10,859 nucleotides of DNA from Parachlamydia sp. Its GTDB lineage: Bacteria; Chlamydiota; Chlamydiia; Chlamydiales; Parachlamydiaceae. The notes beneath the pieces are model-generated. The model saw only the letters and a list, made by a program, of their open reading frames with translations, ran no database searches and had not been told where the DNA came from. Each line of letters starts with the position of its first letter. The first letter of the stretch is position 1. A program made the translations under genes and the position numbers. The DNA lies in assembly GCA_021298935.1 (NCBI GenBank), contig JAJTHR010000016.1:1-10859 (forward strand). Reading direction: 5' to 3'. Below, piece by piece: positions 1-7,600 of this stretch.

Positions 1-162
1 ATACCATTTCCCAAAAATAAAACCATAAAGTTGACTTGTCAGCGCTTCAGATTTAAAAGATCTTTTCGAAGTTGATATCTTTGAATATCAACAAGGAGAG
101 ATCTTTTAAAGATGAAGGGGATCACAAGTCAAATTTATGATTTTAATTTCGGGAAATGGTAT
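1..162. repeat. Large imperfect inverted repeat, MITE-like or long RNA hairpin
   Basis: The two ends are reverse complements: 1-39 pairs with 124-162, with perfect 12-base tips (ATACCATTTCCC against GGGAAATGGTAT) and only a few mismatches in the rest of the arms. Pairing continues inward after a one-base shift (45-49 with 113-117, 52-63 with 99-110) and ends in a perfect 8-bp hairpin, 71-78 with 85-92, around a 6-base loop. Nearly the whole element therefore folds back on itself. It contains no open reading frame of note. A short non-coding palindrome with sharp matched tips is typical of a miniature inverted-repeat transposable element, but a structured transcript is also possible. The left tip is the first base of the window, so a target-site duplication cannot be tested. 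Confidence 0.65.
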
Positions 163-168
163 TAATTC

Positions 169-347
169 AAGTTTATAAATCACCTTACGCAAAAGGAGCA
201 GGTGAATAAGCAAATCTTTTGAATCTTAATTAACTTCAAAAATGCTCGCAATATCAGTAAAGTATTGCTGCGCTTTTTGAATTAATTGATTTTTCAAAAT
301 CTCTCGGCTTTCATTTTGCTCTTTTGCTTAAGGTGAGTTTACAAGTT
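169..347. repeat. Second large imperfect inverted repeat
   Basis: This palindrome is centred near base 258. The outer arms 181-195 and 321-335 match as reverse complements at 14 of 15 positions. Further in, TTCAAAAA-type blocks and AATTAA blocks around 222-243 and 272-300 pair with small shifts, and the innermost GCAATA at 248-253 pairs with TATTGC at 263-268. The arms are clearly less well conserved than those of the neighbouring 1-162 palindrome. The tips around 169-180 and 336-347 match only partly. No gene is visible inside. It may be an older inserted element or a structured RNA; the sequence does not decide. Confidence 0.5.
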
Positions 348-362
348 TAGATCATTTCGAAG

Positions 363-416
363 CACAACTCAGATGATTTTATTTTGTCATTCGTATCTTT
401 AGTCCTCTGAGCTGTG
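363..416. repeat. Short inverted repeat downstream of the aminopeptidase gene
   Basis: CACAACTCAG at 363-372 pairs with CTGAGCTGTG at 407-416, 10 bp including one G-T pair, around a 34-base AT-rich loop. It lies just beyond the 3' end of the minus-strand aminopeptidase gene. No T-run follows the stem on the minus strand, so it is not a classical intrinsic terminator. It could act as a 3'-end stabilising structure. The rest of 1-457 shows no coding signal. Confidence 0.35.
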
Positions 417-457
417 TGTCTGATAAGTCATTCTGCTTCAAATCTGTCAAATAACAA

Positions 458-1744
458 TTATTCCATAAGTGTTCTAAGGAGGAGGGTCATGTCAGCGTGG
501 TCTTGGATTGACATGATTTCACGAATACTATGCATGGAAAGCTGCGCACAGCCGATGTCGACAGTCGGCATGCCTGCATTGCACGCCTGCAGCGGGCCGA
601 TCGTTGTGCCGCATGGCATGTCATTGCGGCTGACAAATTCCTGAAGCGGAAGCCCCAGCTTTTTGGCTGCCAGACGGATGGGAAGCGAAGAGCTTGCATC
701 CGTTGCATAACGGGCCTGCGCATTGTTTTTTAACACGACTCCTTTGCCAAGGATCGGTTGATGGTGCGGGTCGTGCTTTTCTTTGTGATTGGGATGCAAC
801 GCATGCGCGAGATCAATGGAGACGCAAAGCGATTGAGAGAGGAGGCGGAAATAGTCTTCTCTTGAGCAGCCGATGGCCGTCAATAGCCGCTCAAGCGTGT
901 GGTTGAAGAAGGGCGATTTAGCTCCAAGGGAGGTCTGGGAGCCAATCTCTTCATGGTCCCAAAAAAAGACCATTTTAATTTCATCATCAAGAGGGGAAGG
1001 GGCCGCTGTCAAGGCTTCCATGGCTGCATGCACGCTTGCCAGGCTGTCGATACGATAAGAAGCCAGCAGTTGGCCCTGGTAGCCAATCAGGCGGGCTTTT
1101 TCTAAGGGATAGAGGAAAAGGTCGTAGGCGATCAATTCTTCGTAGTCAATTTTTTTTCTAAGAATTGTTTCAATCAAAGAGGTATGCGGTGGAATCGTTG
1201 AGCTTAATGCCGCGAGAGCATTCAAGTGCTCCTGCTTGTTTAGAAGCAAACCTTTTTCATTGATGTCACGATCTAAATGGATGGCAAGCTGCGGAATCAT
1301 CACTGGATCTTCATCCAGGCGGACAAGCGCTTCATTAGTTTGTTTATCATGGGTTGTATAGTACACGCGTCCAGCCAGGCCAAGATCGCGATTGAGCCAT
1401 GAATTGAGCAAGGGGGCACCATAGATCTCTACAGCCAGTTGGACTGTTTGAGAATGGGTTTCTGGTTTTGGTTTGAGTTTAAACCCGGGGCTATCTGTAT
1501 GGGAGGTAAATAGGCGCAATTTTTTTGGCTTCGTTTTTGGCAAGACAAACGCACAAAAGGAGCTTCCCCGATGATTGACGAAATAGCGCCCTTCTTTTTC
1601 TATTGGCCATGATTCGCCACTGTTGAGTTCTGTAAAGCCTACCTGTTTAAATTTTTCAGCGACATTAGCTACAGCATGCCACGCTGTCGGGCTGCTGTCC
1701 AGAAAGTCAATGAGGCTTTGAGTGAGAGAAGAAGAGTTGTGCAT
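458..1744 (-). CDS. apeB: M18 family aminopeptidase (aspartyl aminopeptidase type)
   Basis: This predicted cytoplasmic di-zinc aminopeptidase removes N-terminal, often acidic, residues from peptides. The 428-residue length is typical of bacterial M18 enzymes. The family's metal and catalytic residues are visible in order: His82 in SHTDSPG, Asp233 in the RIDSL segment, the Glu265-Glu266 pair in DHEEIGS, Asp311 in SIDLAHALHPN, and His405 near the C-terminus in SMHSIRE. The spacing matches characterised M18 enzymes, so the protein looks intact and active. The start at 1744 gives an N-terminus (SLIDFLDSSPTAWHAV) that aligns with the family start. However, no Shine-Dalgarno sequence precedes it: the upstream bases are the T-rich tail of the terminator that ends the preceding gene. 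The symbol follows common usage for bacterial M18 genes; substrate preference cannot be read from sequence. Confidence 0.93.
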   Translation of the reverse strand: MHNSSSLTQSLIDFLDSSPTAWHAVANVAEKFKQVGFTELNSGESWPIEKEGRYFVNHRGSSFCAFVLPKTKPKKLRLFTSHTDSPGFKLKPKPETHSQTVQLAVEIYGAPLLNSWLNRDLGLAGRVYYTTHDKQTNEALVRLDEDPVMIPQLAIHLDRDINEKGLLLNKQEHLNALAALSSTIPPHTSLIETILRKKIDYEELIAYDLFLYPLEKARLIGYQGQLLASYRIDSLASVHAAMEALTAAPSPLDDEIKMVFFWDHEEIGSQTSLGAKSPFFNHTLERLLTAIGCSREDYFRLLSQSLCVSIDLAHALHPNHKEKHDPHHQPILGKGVVLKNNAQARYATDASSSLPIRLAAKKLGLPLQEFVSRNDMPCGTTIGPLQACNAGMPTVDIGCAQLSMHSIREIMSIQDHADMTLLLRTLME

Positions 1745-1754
1745 AATAAATAAT

Positions 1755-1794
1755 AAAAAAGCCGCTTAGGAAAGGAGTCCTTTCTTAAGCGGCT
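1755..1794 (-). terminator. Strong intrinsic terminator of the outer-membrane protein gene
   Basis: Bases 1760-1775 pair with 1779-1794 in a 16-bp stem with one G-T pair and a three-base loop. On the minus strand the stem is followed by a T-run (complement of 1755-1759) and further T-rich sequence. It lies 23 bases past the stop codon of the outer-membrane gene. There is no T-run on the plus-strand side, so it is directional. Its T-rich tail runs directly into the aminopeptidase start codon at 1744. Confidence 0.9.
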
Positions 1795-1817
1795 ATGTTG
1801 CTAAATTAACGGCTCTA

Positions 1818-2789
1818 TTAGAAGATTTTGCCGAAAGCTAAGTTGAACGATGTTGAGTTCCACTTATGCTTTGTTCTTTCTCTTCCGCTAAAGTCGCTGA
1901 ATAAGCTGTCATCATTGCAATGTCTATGCTGTCTATGTGCGTTGTAATCTTGAACTTTTACTGCAAATCCAATTGTCCAGTCGCAAGAAAGATCATAATC
2001 AGCACCGATGTTTACTACCCAGCCATGTCCATGGCGAGAATGTGATCCATGATTGCTGAAGAAGCCGCCTGAGCTGTCGCTTCCATTGAAACGATCGTGG
2101 AATCTGGATTTGAAGTGTGCCCAGTGGTATTCCAATTCAGCATAGAGGCTCCAGCATTCGCCGCAAGGACGGTATGTCAAATCTAGGCCGATGAAAGGAC
2201 CGTACCAACGGTTAACATAGTTATGTGTGCAGCAGCAGCTTCCTTGTGTTGGGAAGAGGAAATAACCGCAAGATTCAAAATCAAAACCTTCATGATCAAC
2301 TGTGATGTGTTGTTCATCAACAGAGTAACCGATCACTGGAGCAACTGCCATTGTGCAATCACAGAAGAAGAACGGGTAGCCGATCGCGATGTTTAGATCG
2401 TAAACGTATTTGTCATCGATCACATCTCTATTTCTTGATTTGAATTCAAAAGCTTCAGAGAAGTCATCGAATCCATAAACAGATTGTCCAAAAGTTGAGA
2501 ATGACTGTTCGAAATCACCGTCTAAAATCCAGCCCCAGTATGCAGATGCGCGGCCATAAAAGTTGCAGCCCATCATTGTTTTTGCTTTAAGACCGATCTG
2601 GAAAATGTCGATGTCTTTAAATTTTGTATGGTTCTTGAAGAACGGATCGCAAGATGGCCACTGATGTGTCCAATTAATGTTATCACGACGATAGCCAGCT
2701 TCAAAGCTTACTTGCCCTGCATCAGCGTTGGCATAGGATACGGATGATCCTACTAATAACGTCATTAAGAAGGTAATCCAATTTCGCAT
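1818..2789 (-). CDS. Cysteine-rich outer-membrane beta-barrel protein, porin-like
   Basis: This is a predicted secreted outer-membrane protein of 323 residues. Residues 1-20 form a signal peptide: an Arg near the start, a hydrophobic stretch WITFLMTLLVG, and a likely cut after SVSYA. The mature part alternates aromatic and polar residues as in beta strands (for example FYGRASAYWGWILDG and SLYAELEYHW) and ends in Phe, the usual barrel-assembly signal. It has 12 cysteines (47, 75, 143, 145, 174, 185-187, 209, 212, 269, 291), including a CCC triplet, and two His-rich stretches (247-255 and 285-290). Chlamydiae stabilise their envelope with disulfide-linked cysteine-rich proteins, and Parachlamydiaceae have porins of about this size (the PomS/PomT group). 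Membership in that group is inferred from character, not from an alignment. GAGGAA lies 5 bases before the ATG. The gene has its own probable promoter and terminator, as expected for an abundant envelope protein. Confidence 0.8.
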   Translation of the reverse strand: MRNWITFLMTLLVGSSVSYANADAGQVSFEAGYRRDNINWTHQWPSCDPFFKNHTKFKDIDIFQIGLKAKTMMGCNFYGRASAYWGWILDGDFEQSFSTFGQSVYGFDDFSEAFEFKSRNRDVIDDKYVYDLNIAIGYPFFFCDCTMAVAPVIGYSVDEQHITVDHEGFDFESCGYFLFPTQGSCCCTHNYVNRWYGPFIGLDLTYRPCGECWSLYAELEYHWAHFKSRFHDRFNGSDSSGGFFSNHGSHSRHGHGWVVNIGADYDLSCDWTIGFAVKVQDYNAHRQHRHCNDDSLFSDFSGRERTKHKWNSTSFNLAFGKIF

Positions 2790-2794
2790 AATTT

Positions 2795-2800
2795 TTCCTC
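2795..2800 (-). promoter_or_regulatory. Ribosome binding site of the outer-membrane protein gene
   Basis: GAGGAA on the minus strand, 5 bases before the ATG at 2789, supports this start. Confidence 0.7.
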
Positions 2801-2821
2801 GTTAACGTTGAGTTTTCCTAA

Positions 2822-2850
2822 ATTTTCACACTTGGTGTTTGTTCTATCAA
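2822..2850 (-). promoter_or_regulatory. Probable sigma-70-type promoter of the outer-membrane protein gene
   Basis: On the minus strand, TTGATA (complement of 2845-2850, 5 of 6 to consensus) is followed after 17 bases by GAAAAT (complement of 2822-2827, 4 of 6). Transcription would begin near 2815 and give a leader of about 26 bases. The spacing is ideal and the position is right, but the -10 box is weak. Inverted repeats just upstream (2858-2877 and 2928-2977) could be control sites. Confidence 0.4.
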
Positions 2851-2857
2851 GCACTTG

Positions 2858-2877
2858 CTAATAGTGACGTTTATTAG
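2858..2877. repeat. Short inverted repeat upstream of the outer-membrane protein promoter
   Basis: CTAATA at 2858-2863 pairs with TATTAG at 2872-2877 across 8 bases. It lies just upstream of the proposed -35 box at 2845-2850, where an operator or activator site could sit. Six-base arms in AT-rich DNA can occur by chance. Confidence 0.3.
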
Positions 2878-2927
2878 TGATCAGATCTTATTTCATCTGC
2901 CCACTTTTTCACCTAAGTTTCGATTTC

Positions 2928-2977
2928 AATTACCTGACATGGGCTTGACTAGATAGGTGCCTAACGGTCAGGTAATT
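2928..2977. repeat. Perfect 11-bp inverted repeat in the serS/outer-membrane protein spacer
   Basis: AATTACCTGAC at 2928-2938 is the exact reverse complement of GTCAGGTAATT at 2967-2977, separated by 28 bases. It is the best-matched structure in the 408-base spacer. No T-run follows on either strand, so it does not look like a terminator. Two half-sites that far apart could be a protein-binding pair, a stem in an RNA, or the ends of a lost insertion. Otherwise 2790-3197 holds the promoter and other repeats listed here, and no gene. Confidence 0.5.
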
Positions 2978-3131
2978 AACTTAAAGCTCAGGCGGTTTAT
3001 TTTCCTTCTCAGTATTCATGGCTTAAAATAGCCCATAAATGGCTTTTGAAATGAAAATAACTAATCAAAATTCACTGCAAATTCTGTTAAACAAAACTTT
3101 GCTTAATTCGAAGTCACTATCAATCATCTTT

Positions 3132-3192
3132 TAATTATCTGTCAAAGGTTTTTTTCCTAGAAATTTTTATTATTTTATATGACTGATAATTA
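3132..3192. repeat. Inverted repeat just downstream of serS
   Basis: Bases 3132-3144 and 3180-3192 (TGACTGATAATTA) are reverse complements at 12 of 13 positions, around a 35-base very AT-rich loop. The repeat starts 6 bases past the serS stop codon, so it would form in the serS transcript. The minus strand has no T-run after the stem, so termination at this structure is uncertain. A 3'-end stabilising hairpin is equally possible. Confidence 0.45.
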
Positions 3193-3197
3193 GTGTT

Positions 3198-4490
3198 TTA
3201 GGAAACCCTCTTAAGCTGAGGAGCAATCACCGACTCGCCGTTTAAATAGCGGTGTAAAACGGTTGGGATTTTAATTGATCCGTCAGGCTGCTGATTGTTT
3301 TCCAATAGCGCAACCATTAAGCGGGATGTCGCTAATCCGGAGCCATTTAAAGTATGGGTGAACTCCAGTTTGCCATCTTCGTTACGATAGCGTGTGTGAG
3401 AGCGGCGGGATTGGTAATCGGTGCAATTGGAAACGGAGGAGACTTCATAATAGCGATTTTGACCGGGCAGCCAGACTTCGATATCAACCGTGCGGGCTGA
3501 AGCAAATGACATATCTCCTGTGACAAGCAAGACGTTGCGGTAATGCAGCTCGAGTCCTTGCAAGACCTCTTCGGCGCTTGCCATCATTTGCTCGAACAGT
3601 TGCATGCTCTCTTCCGGCTTTGCAAAGCAGAACATTTCTACCTTATTAAACTGGTGCATGCGAATGAGCCCCCTTTCCTGTGAACCTGCCGCTCCGGCTT
3701 CTCTTCTAAAGCAAGGGGTATAGGCGATGTATTTTAAAGGCAATTCTTCTGCCGGTATCACTTCGTCGATATGCATGCCATTTAATGGCACTTCGGCCGT
3801 TGGGATTAGGTAAAGATGGTAGTCTTCGTCAGCTATTTTAAATTGCTGATTATCAAACTTAGGAAGCTGTCCCGAAGCAAACATCACTTCCCGTCTGACC
3901 AGGACCGGCGGGATCCATTGCTCAAAGCCATTATTAATATGGGTATCAATCATGTATTGCAAAAGGGCCCATTCAAGCCGCGCTCCCATTCCCCGGTACA
4001 CCGGCCATCCGGTGCCCGCAATTTTGGCTCCACGCTTGAAGTCGAAAAGATTTAATTGTTCGTTAAGTTCCACGTGATTTTTAAACGGAAATTCAAATGA
4101 GGGTTTTTCTCCCACTTGCTTGATGACGACATTTTCTTTGGGATCCTGGGAAATTTTTATGTCATCCATGGGCAGGTTAGGCAAACGGGCAAGGGCATTA
4201 TTGAATTCCTCTTCCCATTCTTTCGTTTGATGATCGAGAGCATGAATTTCGTCGGCAAAACCGGCCACTTGTTCCATAATGGATGCGGCATCCTCGCCTT
4301 TGCGCTTCATCTCACCAATTTTTTGAGAAAAATCGTTTCTTTGGGCTTTTAACTGCTCCACTTTTGTTTTGTTTTCCCTTATCCGCACATCAAGGTCGCA
4401 GAGAGAGGAAAGATCGATGCCGGGCTCTTTAGTTTGGAGTATTTTTTCGATGCTTTCGCGATTCTTGCGAATCAATCGGATATCAATCAT
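3198..4490 (-). CDS. serS: Seryl-tRNA synthetase
   Basis: This enzyme charges tRNA-Ser (and tRNA-Sec where present) with serine using ATP, in the cytoplasm. The 430-residue length is normal for a bacterial class II enzyme. Residues 1-110 form the N-terminal helical arm that grips the tRNA long variable arm; charged heptad-like sequence is visible at about 30-100. The catalytic domain carries the serine-binding TAE at 231-233, motif 2 FRREAGAAG at 261-269 followed by RGLIRMHQFNKVE, and motif 3 GSGLATSR at 383-390 with the ATP-binding Arg390. Nothing is missing. The start at 4490 is supported by GAAGGA 6 bases upstream and by the canonical N-terminus MIDIRLIRKN. The gene is divergent from smc and separated from the downstream outer-membrane gene by 408 bases, so it is probably transcribed alone. 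Confidence 0.98.
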   Translation of the reverse strand: MIDIRLIRKNRESIEKILQTKEPGIDLSSLCDLDVRIRENKTKVEQLKAQRNDFSQKIGEMKRKGEDAASIMEQVAGFADEIHALDHQTKEWEEEFNNALARLPNLPMDDIKISQDPKENVVIKQVGEKPSFEFPFKNHVELNEQLNLFDFKRGAKIAGTGWPVYRGMGARLEWALLQYMIDTHINNGFEQWIPPVLVRREVMFASGQLPKFDNQQFKIADEDYHLYLIPTAEVPLNGMHIDEVIPAEELPLKYIAYTPCFRREAGAAGSQERGLIRMHQFNKVEMFCFAKPEESMQLFEQMMASAEEVLQGLELHYRNVLLVTGDMSFASARTVDIEVWLPGQNRYYEVSSVSNCTDYQSRRSHTRYRNEDGKLEFTHTLNGSGLATSRLMVALLENNQQPDGSIKIPTVLHRYLNGESVIAPQLKRVS

Positions 4491-4618
4491 AAAAAGTCCT
4501 TCGTGTGAATTCCTAAATAGTCTTATACTTGCCGCAATGCCTTATTAAAAAAGACATTACAGGATTTATTTTCGGCCAAAAATGGCGGAGGCGCTCAAGT
4601 GACGAATGTGGAGGTTTT
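4491..4618. promoter_or_regulatory. Divergent promoter region between serS and smc
   Basis: This 128-base spacer must hold both start signals. On the plus strand TATACT (4524-4529) is 5 of 6 to a -10 box, with only a poor -35 region about 17-18 bases before it. On the minus strand a TATAAG overlaps the same few bases, so the two promoters may overlap and interfere. For serS the ribosome site GAAGGA is the complement of 4497-4502. For smc GGAGG lies at 4610-4614. The promoter boxes are tentative. Confidence 0.35.
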
Positions 4619-7600
4619 GTGCGTTTAAAAAAACTCATCATCATAGGATTTAAATCCTTTGCTGACAAGACAGTTTTAACTTTCGACAAAGGGATTACCT
4701 GCATTGTCGGTCCCAACGGGTGTGGAAAATCGAATATTTCCGATGCATTTCGCTGGGTGCTGGGCGAGCAATCGGCCAAATCACTGCGCGGGCATAAAAT
4801 GCCGGATGTCATTTTTGCAGGGACGACCGATCGAAAGCCGCTGAATTTTGCCGAAGTTTCCCTGACGCTCACCGATCTTAATGGGGCTTTGCCGATTGAT
4901 TATGAAGAATTAACCCTGACCCGCCGTCTGCACCGCAGCGGGGAATCGGAATATCTGATTAATGGTAACCTGGTCCGCCTGAAGGATGTGCAAAGCCTCT
5001 TTCTCGATTCAGGTGTCGGTCGCAATGCCTTTTCTATTTTTGAACAAGGCAAATTGGACCAGGTCATTAGCTACTCACCAAACGAAAGGCGTTATATCTT
5101 TGAGGAGGCGGCAGGCATTTTACGCTTTTTGCAACGCAAACGGGAAGCTTTAAAGAGGCTGGAGCTTGCAGACGGGAATTTCACAAGGGTCAAGGATATC
5201 TTCCAGGAAGTGGAAAAGCAGATTCACCTTTTAGAGGTCCAGGCAGAGAAAGCTTTGCAATTCAAGCAGCATAAAAACCGTCTTGAAACATTTGAAAAAA
5301 CCTTGTTTTTGCATCGTTTAAGTGGGGCGGATACGAAGAAAGAGGCGCTTCATGATAAAAAAGCGCAACTGGACGCCGTTTTGCAGGAAAAGGGGCAGGA
5401 AACCGAAGCTGGCAGGCAGACTCTTAGTGCCATCAAGCAAGACATTCAGGAGAATGAAAAAAATGTCAAGGCAGGCCAGGCCGCCCTTTATCAATTGAAA
5501 AATGAAAAGCAAATGATCAGTCATGAGGTGGAAACCGCTTTGAAAAAAGGGGAAGAGCTGAAACGGCGTGAATCCAGACTTAAATTAGAAAGGGAAGACC
5601 TGAAGGCTTTCGAGCTGACGCGGGCAGTAGAACTGAAAAAGATTGTTCAGGCGGAGACAGAGCTTGCGCTGGAATTCTCTTCCATGGAGTTGTCAATCAA
5701 TGACCAGCTTCAACTCGTCAAAGCGAAAGAAAAGGATGTCATTGCCTTAAAGCAAAGTGCCCAGATAAGGCAGCAAGCGCATTTAAAAGGGGTGCAGGAA
5801 GAAAGCCAGGCTTTGAGTGAGCTAAAACAAGCAGAAATCAGGCTGGAAAATTTAGCCTTAGGGATTAAACAGCTTGAGGCTCGCAGAGTTCAGATTGATC
5901 AGGAAATTGAAGCGGCTACGCTTGCGAGAAACGACAGAAAAAAACAGCTGCAACAGGTTTCCGGCCTGGTCGATTCACATAAAGAACGGCTGGACAATTA
6001 TGAAGAGGAGATCCAGCGCCATGCCTCTCAGGTGGAATCCTCTCAAAAATCCATTGAAATCTCTAAAAAAACATGGATGGAGCTTAAAGCGCGTGAAAAA
6101 ATACTGTTGAAGATGCGTGAAGACCAGGAAGGCTTCTCGAACGGCACAAAAAAAATTCTGGCTGAATCAAAAAAAACGACGAGTCCCTTTTTTGGGAAAA
6201 TCCGCCCTCTTTACGAATTTCTTAAGCCTCAGCCAGAAGCTGCCGAAGCGGTCGCCATTGTGCTGAAAAGCTATGGTCAAACCCTTGTCATTGAAAACAA
6301 AAGCCTTTTCAATGAATTGTTTCACTATGCCGAACGGGAAGCCCTGCAAGATTATTCTCTGCTTTGCCTTGAAGAGGTCTCATCCGAGGGTTTCAAGGCG
6401 GGTTCCTTGGCTGAGAAAATGGACGTTAACGCCGTTTCTTCCCATTTTTTACACAGAACGCTTTGCAATGCCCGACTGGATGAGACCTTCCACTGCATCG
6501 GAAAAGAATGGAATGAAGCTTTGACACAAAACGGCGGTTTTGTTGATAGCAAAAAAGTGTATTTCAATATGAAGCCGGGGGAAAATCAGGTTTTTATCCG
6601 GGAAAGTGAATTAAAAAATATTGAGAACCAGGCAGGCGGGCTTGAGGTGCAGCTTCAAAGGGAAGAACACGCCTTCCAACTACTCCTCCAGAGTAAGAAG
6701 CAGATGGAGCTTGAGCGTGCGGAAGTTGATAACGCTTTGCGCAGGGACGAGATGAAGCTTGTAGAAATCAATTTTTCTCTGCAAAAGGCCCTAGCTGATC
6801 TGCAAAAGCTTTTAAACGAGCTAGTGGAATTAAATCAAAAAATTGAAACAGCTGATCAGCATCGGGGGGAGCTGGCAAGCCGCCTTTCAGAATTGAAGGA
6901 CGCCCATGCCTCTTCCATCCTCGATTCAATCAGGCTGGCGGCCGAGCATGAAAATACCCGCTTACTGTTAGCTAGGGAAGAGGAAACCTTGAATGCCTCT
7001 CTGCAAGAACATCAGGAAAAAGGGGCTCTTTTTCGTACTTTAAGTGCGCGCAAGCAGGAATTGCATCATCAAACCCAACTTCTGAAAGTCCAGGCAGGGG
7101 AGCATGAAACCCGTATTGCTCGGCTTGAAGAGGAGATTGAAGAGGGGCGGGCTTTGATGGAGGAGGTAAAGAAAAAGGGAGAACTGCAGGCAAATGCGCT
7201 GCTTGAAATCGAGCTGCGTTTAGATGAATGCCAGCAGTCATTTTTAATTCTTGAGAATGAACAAAAAAAGCTTAAAGAGGCGAAAGAGCAATTAGAGGGG
7301 ACTGTTTACAGGCAGGAGGAGCTTCTAAGAAAAAAAGAGGTGGAATTGACCCAGATTAACATTGCGGTTGCCCAATTGGAGGCATCAATGGAAGCGCTTA
7401 AGACTGAGTTAAGAGAGCGTTATGATCTTGAAGTGGCGCAGCTTGAGGGCTTAGGATTGCCGGCCGACCTTCCTACAGAGCAATTGGAAAAATCGATCCG
7501 CTCCCTCAAACAATCGATACAGGCAGCGGGAGACATTAATTTAGCCTCCATCGAAGATTTAGAAACTCAGCGCGTCAGAGGGGACTTTTTAGGCCGCCAG

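Noticed and set aside
414..644. 76-codon plus-strand frame at the left side
   Set aside because: It is mostly antisense to the C-terminal part of the well-supported M18 aminopeptidase and has no recognisable product.
3085..3125. TTCGAAG-containing stretch checked as a possible tRNA T-loop
   Set aside because: No acceptor, D-arm or anticodon stem can be fitted around it. I see no tRNA in the window.
4529..4618. Longer SMC start at a TTG codon, adding 30 residues
   Set aside because: The extension does not resemble the SMC N-terminus, the TTG has no ribosome site, and it would overlap the only good -10-like box. The GTG at 4619 has GGAGG before it and gives the canonical start.
4709..4735. 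Cysteine in the SMC Walker A motif (GPNGCGKSN) as an oddity
   Set aside because: From memory, Cys or Ser at this place are both common in bacterial SMC proteins, and the lysine and serine needed for ATP binding are present.
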